From: Crotophaga sulcirostris
Lineage: Eukaryota > Chordata > Aves > Cuculiformes > Crotophagidae
Direction of reading: 5' to 3'
Assembly: GCA_013397455.1 (NCBI GenBank)
Contig: VYZB01000343.1
Location: forward strand, 769,124 to 833,123
DNA: 64,000 nt
Under the pieces are notes generated by a model. The model was not told where the DNA came from, ran no database searches, and saw only the letters and a program-made list of their open reading frames with translations. Shown here one piece after another: positions 52,069-64,000 of the stretch (the stretch's first letter is position 1; every line of letters starts with the position of its first letter). The position numbers and the translations under genes are program-made.

Positions 52069-53838
52069 TTATTTCTCCTTTCCTAAAACAGACAGCTGAG
52101 CTCCCATTTGCTGTAATAGGACAACCATTTTTAAATAAGCATTCAGGAGTTTAGCTTTGTTTAATCTCATGAGCAGTCAAATCCATGCAGCGGGCCTGGG
52201 GTCACGAGGAGACGTAAGCACACTCACTTTCTTAGGCAAGTACAGACTGTAAAATCACAGGGGATGCTCAAACTATGGGATGTACCAACTGCATCCCTTT
52301 TGTATACCCCATAGCAGCTGGCCAGAGCGCAGTATCAAGCCCCAGGAGGAAAATGGCTATTCTGTCAGCCACAATGCTGGTGTGCATCTGCCACTGTGAG
52401 AAGGGGAGATTATGAAAACAGGAAAAACAATAAAGGTGGCACACTGACACCAGTCTGATATTCCAAGATCCATCCTCAGGAAAGTTAAGAGGCCTCTTGG
52501 CATATGGCTTCAGCTGAGACGGTGGGCAGGATAAAACCCTAAGGTCTCCAGCTGAAAACACAACTGACAAATAAAGAGAAATTTTTGGATGAGAAAGAAT
52601 AGAATGAGCCACCATGCATGTAACTGGCATTTAAAATCAGATAACAAATGGGAATCTTGTTATCATCAATTACGACAAAGCATAATGTCACATAAAAGCT
52701 CAAAAATGTAAAAGAGACAAGGTCCTTTGACTGAATATGCTCTAGCTGCATCCAGCGCAAATTACACAGGCTGGAAAACTAAGCAGATTCTTACAAGATC
52801 AGGTATTATGCGAAGTGTTCAGGATTTAGGTTAATGAATACAGCATTCTCCCAGATGTTCCATCATTGTTCCAGAGTGGGAGGAAAGCTGGCTGTAGACC
52901 AAATCAAATTTTTATATTCCTCTTAGATAGTGCCAGACACTAAGATTTCATCAATATAACATCTGAGGCACAGAGACAACGCATCATGGTTGGATAACCC
53001 TATATTCAATCCATTTTGCTGAAGACAGGACAAATAAACTAAGAATCAGGACATTCAATGAGTCATATCAAAGGTATAAATTGAAAGTCAACACTTGTAC
53101 TGCATATAATCTAGCTGAAAAAGAATTTATAGTCTGGAATTTCCCATTTAAACACTGTTGCTGCTTCTTGCAGATATACTCCAAATGCTAACTTTAAACA
53201 CTGCCAGTCCTTTCAAGTTGGGTTTTCTGCTTACTTTATAATATCTTTAGGATGCACATCCCTCTCCAGGGTAACAGAGAGTTTAAGAAAAGAAATTAAT
53301 TCTTTAAAATGCCCAGTTTGCTTAGAAAAAGTGCACCAATTAGTTTTTACTAAGAAGCTAAAAATCATTTTATTTTTTTTTAAACATATCATACTTTTTG
53401 TAAGCAGAATTAAACAAGAAAGTTTCTGATATGTACAGAAACAGAGATAACTATAGACAAAAAAGGGTGGTCAGCATAACACTCCAGAAATGCCTAAGAG
53501 GTGGTGACAGGAATAAAGAAAGTCAACATTTACACTGGCCAACAGAAACCCACCACAAGAAATAAACCAAACTTTTCAAAAAATACACAGAAATTAATAA
53601 TCATTTGCAAAATAAAAAGGTCCAAGTTCATCTTGAGTGCACGGCTGATCCTCATGCCAAGCAAGAGAGAAGCTGAAGTCAGAGAAGAGAGCGCACTTGG
53701 GGAATGAGTTTCAAGTCTGAGTCTTAAAAACATACTGGATGAGGTTTGTGATTAAATAGCTAAGATACAGTTCAGTTTCATTAATCTGATTTGGTTTGCA
53801 CTCCTGCTTAGACTGGTCACAGCCTAAAGGATTGTACA

Positions 53839-53852
53839 TGTGTGTGTGTGTG
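53839..53852. repeat. (TG)7 microsatellite
   Basis: Seven perfect TG units follow TTGTACA. It is a short, uninterrupted dinucleotide repeat. Confidence 0.9.
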
Positions 53853-56454
53853 CTTACTTGTGCATACACATCCATGAGACCTAAACACCTGCACAGGTGT
53901 TTTTTTATACCCTCTGAAAATAAGGTCAGCAGTGAGCATTCATTGGGCATGAAACAACATTAAACTATAAAACACTCTCTGCCTGGTCCTGCTGAGGGTT
54001 TCAGTTTCGGGGAGACAAGCAAATATCTGGAGAGTCTCCACTGGGAGTACTATAGATATTCAGCGCAAATATTTTATGCGCTGTTTCATAGGTGCCCTTT
54101 CTCAACACGTATATGGAGCCATACAATAGAACAGAAAACAAGAGAGGGAGAAGTACATGCCATGAGGCTGCTGCCTGAGATTGAGTCCTGCCCGCAGTCT
54201 TCTTTAAGCCCAAGGGCTGACCCAGAAGTGCTGTCTCTGAAACTTCGGGGACTCAGCAGTGCATGGAGCTAGGGAGGTACTGCATCTTGGTGGCCTCTTA
54301 GTAGATGGGAGACAGGAGACAGGGACAGCTGATGGAACATGATGCTTGGAGCAGAAGTCCAGTATTTAGCTTGTGCTAAACTTGGGGCTGCACCCTCCTC
54401 AGATTCAGCAATGCTGTGAATCAGAACCATAAAAATTAAAATATATTCATGTCATTCAGAATACAGGGAAATGTATCTCATTTGAGTCTATCAAATTTGA
54501 AATTCAGCTAGAACACAGTGCTTACAGGATCTTCTCCTATGTGGGAAAAACCCAAACAAACCAGGCCCTCAGACTTTAAGGGGACCAAGAAAGACTCATC
54601 TTCATTTATGCCATTTGAATCTTTTCACTTAACCAGCTACAGAAACCTGGCATGTAAGTGAAAGAATATTGACTTGTTCTTAAAGGGAAAAATAATTTGC
54701 ATAATATAAAAGAATAGTTTTGTGAAGACTATTTCTGTGTGTCTGATAAGGTGACAAGCTGATGAACAGGGAGATGTATTCTTGGAAATTCAGACTTCAG
54801 ATTTTACTGACAATAGGTGAAAAACTTGAACTGTACGTATTTATCTGGGGAATATCCTGCCTTTTTAGTGTAAAACATGTTATCTTCATCTGCATTTACC
54901 TAAATATATCTTGAATTTCCATTCAGCTCTAGCTTGTTGGGTTTTTTTTCTTTTTAAGTAATTATTTACAAATCAGATTTCTTGAGCATAAACTATCAGA
55001 GGAGGCACACTCCACCTCTCTTCAAATATATGCAATAGATCTAATTATTTTTCTGTAAAACTACAAACAACCTTCTAAATAATGACAATCATTAGAAAAC
55101 ATTAGGGTCTGTCACTTATAATCTCTGCCAACTGCTGATAACATTTCATTACTGCTTAGAAAGGTTGATTAAAGCTTGTAATAGATTTAGTGAGGGTGAA
55201 AGATTAACAAAAAGGTATTTATGATAGAGACACTAAAACATAATATGTTCTCAGTAAACACTCACAAAAACCCAGCCCTGTGACATTTATAGACATTGCT
55301 CAATATAGTTTTTCACCTGCACAATGAAACTGATAACAAGTCTCTACATGCTGAAAAAAATTTTAAAAAGAGAGAAAGGGAGAGCAGCAAATTACCTTTG
55401 CATCTCTCATGGCAGAGCAAGAGAGAAAGTGCACTTCAAAAAGAAATCAACCGAAACCCCTTTAAAAATTCCTGGGACTGCTCTTGTTTGTCCATATGGT
55501 CAATGTCGTTTGAAATTACAGCAATGGAAAACTAAAAACCAGCTTGGATTAGAAAGCAGTGATTAAGGGGCATCTACTTATTCCTGGCCTTGGAGGAAGA
55601 TGTTACTCACATCCCTCAGTCCACCCACCACACATCCCTGGGAGAGGGGACAGACACCACATGCAGCTGGGTGCTGTAGGGAGCAGCAGATACATCATAG
55701 CTGGCACTCCATGATGGCTGGCAAGAGGGGCATCAAACCTTTCCTCCTGCTCATCTTTCAGTAGGGGAAGGTGCAGCCAACAACTGGATAGCAGCTCTGA
55801 AGAGCATGTTCCAGTATGTAATTGCAGAGGATGAAGAGAATCGCAGGAGCATGTGGAAGCACCCACACCCCTCACCAGCAGTGAGGTCCATCATCCTCTG
55901 AAGAGACCAACCTAGCAGCATATTGCAAAGACGTCACAGTGGCTTCATGAGCTGCACTGAACCATGGTGCATCAGTAAGAACATGCATTCTTGTGGCACA
56001 GTACAGGAATGCCCCTGAAAAGTTTGATCATTTATTCAGTCATAGAGGCCACTTGCAGGTACTAATTTAGTGGACTGCAGGATCAGCTTGCTTCTCACTT
56101 CAGAACAGCCTCTGCTGAGGTCAGCTGTGAAAGACTGGTGCAGCTGAGAAGCAGGTGTCCAAACTCAGCAGTTACAAGCTCAAGCTGAGGATGTGAACGC
56201 ACGTGTCATGGCAGAGAGCTTCAGATGTCCTAGCTCAGTCCTGACCTTCAGTTGTCTGTTATACCCCTCTCTACCTGCCTAGTCAAGGAGATGAAGTGGG
56301 ACGGTTGGCCAGGCTTCCACAGCCTGTGGTTTGCTTTAGTAAAATAAACTGACATCTATTCCAATAAACTGTGGTGTGTCAGAGGCTGCTGAACATCCTC
56401 ACTCAGACATCAGGGAGGAGGACAAGCCTCCAGGAATCAGCTGGAGTACACAAC

Positions 56455-56500
56455 AGGGGGACTAACTGATTCAAGTCTTTTCCAACTTGATTCTGTAACA
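56455..56500 (+). mobile_element. Possible CR1 3'-end remnant
   Basis: The stretch GGGGGACTAACTGATTCAAG followed by TCTTTTCCAACTTGATTCTG resembles the sense CR1 terminus (GGACTAGATGATC, then TCTTTTCCAACCTGAATGATTCTG). It is short and has indels, so chance similarity is possible. The TTTTG repeat starts about 20 bases to the right. Confidence 0.4.
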
Positions 56501-56519
56501 CCCACCACGAATTATCTTC

Positions 56520-56548
56520 TTTGTTTTGTTTTGTTTTGTTTTGTTTTT
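56520..56548. repeat. (TTTTG) simple repeat
   Basis: About five tandem TTTTG units end in TTTTT and pass into an A run. This is a typical pentanucleotide microsatellite. Confidence 0.93.
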
Positions 56549-59500
56549 AAAAAAAAGATGAACCAATATTCAACAGAAGTCCTCAACACCGATGAACTGA
56601 CATCAAGAAAATCTTTTACTAGGAATAAGTGACCAGACAGATCACAGCCAAAACCAAACAAGTTTGAAAATGAAAACTATTTCTGCACTGTGCATGCCTT
56701 GGCAAGTCTATAGCCAGATATACATGCACAGTCTGTAAACACATTAATGTGTGGCTCATCAGAGAGGTCAAACTGTGGTGACGCAGAATGATCTTGTGGT
56801 TAATCTGAGTAGAGAGCCACCGTCTGCAGCCTGTGAAAATGTTTGTAAGTTAAAGTACTGCAAAGTGGATGAGATATTACAGAACCTGTGAATACAAATC
56901 AGCCTGCCCCAAACCGTTCCTCAAATGCACTACACGGGTGACACTCACTACAAGGATTACTCACAGTTTTCATGTTGAAAAGTGGAAATTTTTCTTTAAT
57001 GTCAAGTGATGGTCAAAACTAAGGTTGTTAGTTATCCCGGAAGATGTAAACCCAAATCTGCCCCAGATTTAACCATACTCCACTGTGTCATAGCCAACAC
57101 TGGAGCCCAAACGCATCTTCTGAGATTAATTTATAGAGTGATCTGTTTCTCCCTCATTCTTTCATACCTGGGAAATGAATAAAACTTTGGAAACAATATA
57201 TCCAGGCTATGTAAAGATACACAAAAAGCAATAAATGTAAACAAAAATATCATATTTATGTGTTGATGTAGTGAGTCAGAATAAACATCACAGCTTTACC
57301 TGAGAAGTTAGAGTATGAAAACAAACCTTGCATGTTTGGCAACAGGCACAGACGATTTTTAAAAGAAATACCAAAAATAAGCTTAGCAACATACTTTACA
57401 ACTCCCACAGGTAAGCCTCGTTTACCCAGGCAGACTCACCAAAGTCAAGAAAAAAGAAGAACCCTATAAAGCTGGGTGCTGAACATCCCTCATGCCCTGT
57501 ATTCCATGGAGCTGCCAGACAAAATCTGTTCCTACAGGGCTAACCTGCTCAGACAGTAATATTTCTCCCAGAAACAATAACAAACTTAAAGTCCAGCAAA
57601 GACTGGCATAGTGAGCTAAACCACATAGCACATAGAGCAAGGAAAGAGACTGGGACAGGCTTAGCTCTTCATTTTTAGCATTTATAATCTCGCCCCCAGC
57701 ACCACCAGGATGTGACACACTATACTAAGATAAGGACTTGCACCTCCTCAGCGAGTGCTGGTGTGAAGCTGGCAGCTTCCTCTTCTTCCTCCTTGGCAAT
57801 GCTGTTCTTGACCCCTGTGGCACTTGGATGCCTTGAATATGATCCAGAAAGATAATTTTTTGCCAGGGCAACAAGGATGACAAGTGGATTGTGAAAGGCA
57901 CTGCTAACACTTGATTGCTGTTCTGGAACGTTAATTCTACATAGTTTGAACCATTTCAGAGTAGACAATGGATAGAGTACTTCCATCTGGCTGAACTTCT
58001 GGGTTGACTATGACCCACCTAGTCACACAAGAAACAGAGAAATTTTGAAAGCTGGATAGTATGTCCAATATATATTTAATTAAAGGATAGAGAGAAGATC
58101 AGAAGAACCATAAAAGCTATGAAAGCTTCCATACTGTCAATGTCTGAACAAAAGTAAATATCCTGTGTGCTAATTCATCAGCTATGAAAGCGGAAGATAA
58201 GCAGAGAGATTCAACTAGGCTTGACTCAGTAGGATTTTTGCCCCCTGACCTCAGATAGAGGTAATATTTCAGTTTTTGCTTCCCAATAAGAAGGTAACAC
58301 ACCACAAATTCACATCAAAAATATTATTATTTTGTCTGTATCTCAGTGATTCAATGAAACTATTTGGATGACAGGTATTCCTTTTTTTTTTTCCATTTAA
58401 ATTCAAGGTTAGCAAGTCAGAGGTTAAACTATGGGGTTTTGGGGTTTTTTTTTATCAAGGCTCTTCCCTCGAGTGCCAAACCATTCTTTTTTCTACTAGC
58501 TTGGGAAACAGCTGCATAGTCAGAGCTACGGCTTGTGCTAAACACAATAAGAATAATGACATCCCTTTTTTTGCATAGGATAGACATATTAGGGAAAGAT
58601 GCTGAATTTCACAGATGAAACAAGTGCATCCAAGAAGCAAAAGAATAATCATCTTTCCCAGGACTGTGAACTCTAACTTTTGCCTCACTTGCTTCTTGTG
58701 TAGCACCATTTCCTGCACCTCAGTTATCACACATTCCCTAGTGTTGTGCCTCAAGCAGGGGAAAGGGTAGTTATAACACGGTTGTCTGTTATGTTATACC
58801 TGGTGGTTTTTATAAGAAAATAAATGAAACCTTTATTCTCCAAATACTCAGTTCAGCACCTCTTGAAGTCAGTTAGAGTTTTTTCACAGGATGTTGAAAT
58901 AACTCATAATGAAGCAATGATTATCCACATTTGTTTGATAGCTGGGACTTTTGTTATGTTCCCCAGTATCAGGAGAGCTTTCTGTTATGTTTCTCAGTTT
59001 CATGCCCTGCATCCAATCTGTGCTTGTAGTCAAATTTGCAGCATAGTTTTTCTGTTAAATGGAAAGGATCATTCTTCTAGAGAGATTTCCTTTTTCTCAG
59101 TGGCATCTTAACTGTCGACAAAACCGATGTTCTTTGAGGAGTTAGGGCTCCACACTTACTACTCTCAGGGCAGGAATAAACTTCTTAGAAGAAATCATTG
59201 CTGGGGGGTGATGGGACAGGCCCTGAATGGTGAAGCTCTTGTTCCCAGCCCAGGGAGCCCCAGCCCCTGTTGTGCTCTGGGAGCATCTTCTCTCAAAATA
59301 ACTCAGCATTAATCTTATAATTCTATTTGAAATGGTAAACAGCTCCAAAAATATGATGGACCTCTCTTTCCTGTAGAAAAATCATTACATTTTAAATATT
59401 TTTTCATGATTACTTTCTTTCTCCAAGTTACTCCAATGTCATGAGTTAACAGTACATAACTTTAGTTCTTAACTTGAATTAAACCTGATTCATCAGCAGC

Positions 59501-61055
59501 AATCTTGTCTATCTCACTCCTGCAAACGCGGAGTCCAGAGGTAAACTAGTCAGACAGGAATGGAAGAATTCATGTGTGTATCAAATAATGCTCGGTCCTG
59601 CAGGAACTACAAAATATCTTTCCATATACAAGAGGTAGAGCTCCCAATGGAAAGCTAAAACATGTTACCAGCTTTTAATGTGCTCTCCAAGAGCCCTGGA
59701 GAGGAACCCAAACTCTGAGGATCAATATGCTGTTTGACCCTCTGTGTGCGCACAAGACCTTTTCTGCCTTGTGCTGGTCAACCAAAACTTCTACTTTCAT
59801 ATAGTTTCCCTACTGTACAAGTTCCCATACCAACCCATGAACAAGTGGCAGTTTCTGTTGATCATTAGATATCATGGAGCAATGTGTAGGGGACTTACAT
59901 GTTACTAAACTGTGCTGCTATATCAGTTCTCAGGGTAGGTGTTTTTATGTTAGCCAACATCCTGAAATCATCCTCCATGCAATCCAAGTCAAGTCAAAAG
60001 CAAGAAAAAATACTTACTTATCCAATCCAAAATAAGTAATACAGTTGCAGAGGTTTATAAAATACAGCTAGCGAAAAGGAAAGAAAACTATTTATAAAAG
60101 GAAATTCAAAAGGTACAACACTCTCTTTTTCCTTCTCCCTGTCACATTGTGACCAGCTGCCAAATAAGATCTATACCACTCCTGATCCTATGGCCAGGGT
60201 CTCAGAGCTGTTGTACACTCTCCATCCCAAATATGTATTTGCGGCAGGGAACCTGAAAACGAGGAAGAAGACTAACATACAACCCTGTTCTCCTTTTCTC
60301 CTTGTTGGAGTTAGTTAAGTTTCATTCTAATTCATTTCCTCTCTGTTCATGGGGCAGCTTCAGTGTCTCTCTCTCTGGACTATTAACTGGCCTAACTTCT
60401 TCAAACACAAATGTCCCTTCAATAGGCCAGGTGTAGACATCCCTTATCCTTTACTGAGCTACCAGTAAATCATTAATCCACAGAGGAGCAAAATACTCCT
60501 ACTTAACAAGACAAATCTAAATGTAAAGTTTTTCCAGGCTCCACATTTCCCATTTTAAATAGGTGTATACATTGACAATCAGAGCTGATACAAACCTTTA
60601 AGTGTGATCTGCGCTTTTTAGATAGAAGTCCATGGGGTGATTGATGTACCCCAGCTACTCCCATAGAGTTATTGTGAGCCTGATGTGACATGGCCACTGA
60701 CTCCGGAGCAAGACCAGAAGGAGACCTTGTTGTCAAATGTAAGAGGGACAAGCATTTGATCACTCTTCATAGTGTGGCATTCATGACAAAGGGTCTGAAT
60801 AGATGTATAATTCCACCAGATTCTGTCATGTATTTATTAATACAACATAGCTAAAGGGGGGAAGGCCAGAAAATAATCTAAGCCTTACAACACCTTAAAC
60901 CTTGTTGTCTCCAAGTCACCTTATAAAAAATACCAGAGGCAGTCAGACAGGCTGTTGACTTGCAGGTGGCGTCTGGGACAGGCTGAGAACAGAGCTCCTG
61001 CATGTAGCAGAATGAGGGGCAGGTGTACCTGCCCTCAAAAGCTATCAAAAAGAAA

Positions 61056-61252
61056 ACTCCGCTCTGCCGTGCCCGCAAGCAGCGCCTCAGCCTCCACACA
61101 TCACCAGGCCCCACTCCCGCGATCAGTCATCTGAAGCCAGATCCTGCACAGAAGTGTGCTGAATGTGGAACCGCCAGCGCTGAGTCACTCTGTTTGGGGC
61201 TGCCCCCACATATAAAAACATTTTGGTTATTGATCTGAAGATTCATGACTCA
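61056..61252 (+). promoter_or_regulatory. Candidate promoter/enhancer patch: CpG cluster, NF-E2/AP-1 sites and TATA-like box
   Basis: About eight CpG dinucleotides fall in 61,056-61,183, a local excess in a CpG-poor window. GCTGAGTCAC (61,179-61,188) fits an AP-1/NF-E2 (MARE-like) site. TATAAAAA lies at 61,211-61,218, about 25 bases downstream, and a second AP-1 core TGACTCA is at 61,246-61,252. This layout would suit a small promoter firing rightward or an enhancer. A 71-codon frame (61,023-61,238) crosses it on the same strand but is unrecognised and would sit upstream of any such start. No downstream gene is evident. Confidence 0.25.
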
Positions 61253-62599
61253 CAGGCTCAATATAGCACTGGGTTTAAAAGACTGCTTTGTTCTTGGAAA
61301 TGACACATAAGGTCTCCTCAGGGCAGAAGCCCTCCTCTGTGACACCTGCTCCTTCAGAAGAATCTCTGCAAGGAGTCAAAGAGATGCCCAAAAGTTAAGT
61401 AAAAGGGAAAGTGGGTTGTACAGCACTCACTCCATCCATCCATGCTTTTCCAGTTCGCAATGCCTGTACGAGGCAAGTTCATCCATGCTGCAGTGTGTCA
61501 CAGGAGATTGTCATAATATCTCTTCTCTTTTCACAGCAGATAAATCCAAGATCCTTAGGACCAAAAGAGATTGTTCACTGTGTGAGGCTCTGTTTAATCA
61601 AACAGAAGATCTAAGTCAGAAGCTTTACACCTAAAAATGTGACCTTGACCTAAAGAAATACCTTCCAGAGCTAAAGAAATATTTAGGGCCCAGACTTCAA
61701 GGACCTCATCACATTCATACATGGAAGCAGTAGCAGCTGCAAATGACCTCTTATGGCGCTCCATCATTTACAGAAAATACAAGAGCATACACTTCCAGTG
61801 TACTCCAGCATACTTTTATTGCCTGGGGAAATTCATTTTGGATATGTGATATCTCTTTGAATTAACTGGCACCAGTTCTATAATCAAGCACTGTTGATCC
61901 AACAGGAAAACAAGGACTTACGGTATTTTAGTGTGGAATACACAGAAAACCCAAAAAATTGGCCCAATATGCTATAGAAGACCGCAATACACGCATTCAT
62001 TCATACAAAAATTAAGTATATAATCACATGATGAGCAAAGGACTTCATATGATGGTATACAAATTTAAAACACACACAACCCTATTTAAATAAACTGCAC
62101 ACTGTGCTAGATTCCAAAAAAGATGAAGTTACAATAATTGTCACTTTCTGTTTTATATAATTTTCCAAATAAAAATGTGAGAGTTGCCATTAACTAGAAC
62201 TGACAATGTGCGTACAGTACACACATTTGTCAATTTCATTAACCTTCCAAATTAGGTATTCACAGGGAGCTAATGGCAGCATAACACATCATTACAATAT
62301 TCAATGCAATTTTATGGATATTATGTATAGGGAGAAATTTTAGGCTCTCTTGTCCTTACAGCTGTTAGAAAATATTATACTTTGCAAATATCCCATTAGG
62401 GATCGGCAAATGCTAAATAGCAGAATCTGAATAGCATGAATTATGTCCCACTCTCCTGCCACTCCTCGTCAGGAACAGGGTGCCTCTATTTGTGTCATAT
62501 TTGGCCATAAGCAAGGAATACAAATCATCTGCCTGGACTTTCCACACTCCACACCATTGCTATTACAGCATCCACAGCTAGGATTAGGATCCACGAGGT
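61253..62599. other. No gene seen
   Basis: Unique sequence downstream of the CpG patch. Two overlapping plus frames (67 and 72 codons, 61,411-61,634) are unrecognised and I see no flanking splice pattern that would make them an exon. Confidence 0.5.
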
Positions 62600-62655
62600 C
62601 TGAGCTTAATTTACCCATTAACTTTCTTTATGACCTTGGGCAAATCACACAGATG
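62600..62655 (+). mobile_element. MIR-like SINE core remnant
   Basis: ATGACCTTGGGCAAATCAC at 62,630-62,648 matches the most conserved part of MIR elements in sense orientation, preceded by GTCTGAGCTTAATTTACCC in roughly the place where MIR has its 'gctctgccactaactt' stretch. The downstream 'ctcagtttcc' part is not clear. A 130-codon open frame overlaps it (62,443-62,835) and is best regarded as chance. Confidence 0.6.
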
Positions 62656-64000
62656 TCTTGCATCTACCACAATTCCTTGCTTCACAGGGCACAGTGCACA
62701 TGTTTATTATGGATCCTGAGAGACTGGAATACCAGTAGAAGGTTTACCATTCTCCTCTTAATTCATAAGGAAAAAAAAAATTTTAAAAAAAGGTTTTATT
62801 ACAATGAGAAGAGGATCTCTTCCAGCTGGGAATGAGAGTGGGAAGACGCTGGGTGTGAGAAGAATAGTTGAATGTGGGCAGGTGTGGGAAGAAGAAAACA
62901 ACAGATATTTTGCATTATCTAAAGTAAGATTAATTTGGTAATGAGTTGGGCGAAGACACTCAGAAAAGCAGTATTAAAGGATCTTAAGTAAAAGGAAGAT
63001 TCTTAGGAAGTCAGAACGTGGGAGAAAGTAACTTTATGGCACACAAAACAGAGAGATGGTTCATAGCACTATACAGATCAGAAAATAGTATGTTCTCACC
63101 AGCAGCAAAAGAATATGGAAGGAGGAGATTGTGCTGCAGGACCAGAAGAGGAAGGAATGAGAGAAATCAGATTTTTCAGCTTTGATGTACTTTTTACGGT
63201 TTTCTTTTCTGGACCACCTTGAATTCCCCAAGCCAGTCATTTGTGAATTGTGAGTCAAGTGATTCAATCTCATGGAGATTGCCCTAGCATTAGCAAAGAA
63301 TCCTTAATACTAAGTTTACCAGATATATTTGTCTCTCTTTTAAAGTAGAAAGACTTCATGAAACTAATAAGATGTAGTAAATTCTCAGTCTTTTTCTTCC
63401 TGACTAGCCATAAGGTCCTTTAAAGATAAAAGCCATCAGCAGTCACATTATGGGAAAATAAATACACACCCATGTGTGATCTATAAGAGCAACAAATTCC
63501 AATGTAAACCATCCCCTACAGGAATGGTCAAGGTTACATAAAGCAAATTCAATTGAGCTCTGCCTTTCTGCCTGATGCTGTTTTCCCTGCAGGTCCTAAA
63601 TGGAGCTCAGTATAGGATCTGTTCACCTTGTCAAACAGGACTAGAGCTAAATGGCCCTGTAGCTTACCAGAGAAAAATTGATGTTTTCTGTAGGTGGCAG
63701 CCTGGTGAGCAGTTTTAGCAGCAACCCTTCCTCATTGTTTCTAACCCAGTTGGCTATGTTGCATCTTACAATATCTGAGGTTCTCTGTTCATGGGAAATG
63801 CTTTGGATAGTCCAGCTTCACAACAGCCAGCTCGTGTTAATTTGAATCACTTTGGTTTGCTTTTCTCACTGTTGCTCTCACTGCCAAGGGCTGTCAAAAC
63901 ACACTGTCCTGCTTTCAGAAAAGAGCCACATACTGTGTCATGGAGAGATAGAAAACACAGCTGATAAAACTACACAGAAGAGTTCAGCTGTCTTCCTAGT
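62656..64000. other. No gene seen
   Basis: Unique sequence to the window end. A purine-rich tract runs through about 62,820-63,050. Open frames are short and unrecognised. Confidence 0.55.

Larger units (their letters stand above)
52069..61055. other. No gene seen; unique DNA
   Basis: The longest frame is 120 codons (minus, 52,268-52,630), unrecognised. A GC-richer block at about 55,590-56,460 differs from its surroundings and holds an unrecognised 90-codon Cys/Leu-rich minus frame (55,603-55,875). CTGAGGCACAGAGA at about 52,963 could be a MIR scrap. An 88-codon minus frame at 57,720-57,986 encodes a run of five Glu from a TTCCTC-rich tract. Confidence 0.5.

Noticed and set aside
62443..62835. 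130-codon plus frame near the window end
   Set aside because: It reads through a MIR-like remnant and a poly(A) stretch, with no domain content.
1..64000. CRISPR arrays, bacterial operons, tRNA or rRNA genes, endogenous retroviruses
   Set aside because: I found no regularly spaced repeats, cloverleaf boxes, rRNA signatures, LTR pairs or gag/pol-like frames. The retroelement content is CR1 LINE and SINE remnants.

Overview
This window looks like ordinary non-coding DNA from a bird (or a close sauropsid relative). It is AT-rich and CpG-poor, and it holds no gene model I can recognise. The lineage call rests on repeats: a 2.2-kb CR1 LINE with the avian-type 3' end (tandem TCATAGAAT-like octamers followed by GGTTTGGGTTGG, read antisense), several short CR1 3'-tail fragments, older CR1/L3-like pieces, and MIR-like SINE remnants. 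Alu, L1, plant and bacterial signatures are absent to my eye. Either a large intron or a gene desert would fit. I cannot name the locus.

Layout. Positions 1-11,100 are unique AT-rich sequence with CR1 tails near 575-642 and 11,015-11,104, a few simple repeats and two perfect or near-perfect palindromes. Positions 11,100-22,950 are featureless to me. Positions 22,950-28,700 are the most structured unique DNA: old-repeat remnants, a nested inverted repeat with paired forkhead-like motifs (23,275-23,344), homeodomain-type TAAT clusters (24,140 and 25,650-26,330) and two interlocking palindromes (28,657-28,684). Positions 28,890-39,660 hold a TA/CA microsatellite, a CR1/L3 tail (32,090), a MIR-like piece (34,700), an A-tract (36,749) and an L3-like fragment (37,325-37,625). 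Positions 39,663-41,845 are the main CR1, coding strand minus, 5'-truncated and dead. An older CR1 fragment follows at 42,890-43,290. The rest is unique DNA with MIR-like pieces at 51,986-52,068 and 62,600-62,655, several short palindromes, a TTTTG repeat (56,520), and a small CpG-rich, AP-1/TATA-bearing patch at 61,056-61,252.

The only recognisable coding information is the decayed ORF2 of the CR1 element. Its reverse transcriptase is spread over several frames and its catalytic Asp-Asp pair has become Tyr-Asn. All other open frames are short (at most 147 codons), overlap on both strands, show no family I know, and look like chance. I found no CRISPR, operon, tRNA, rRNA or virus. I do not see a previously undescribed gene system. 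The most checkable leads are candidate regulatory elements, palindromes, and a decamer, TTTACACCAG, that occurs four times and may mark an old undocumented repeat.
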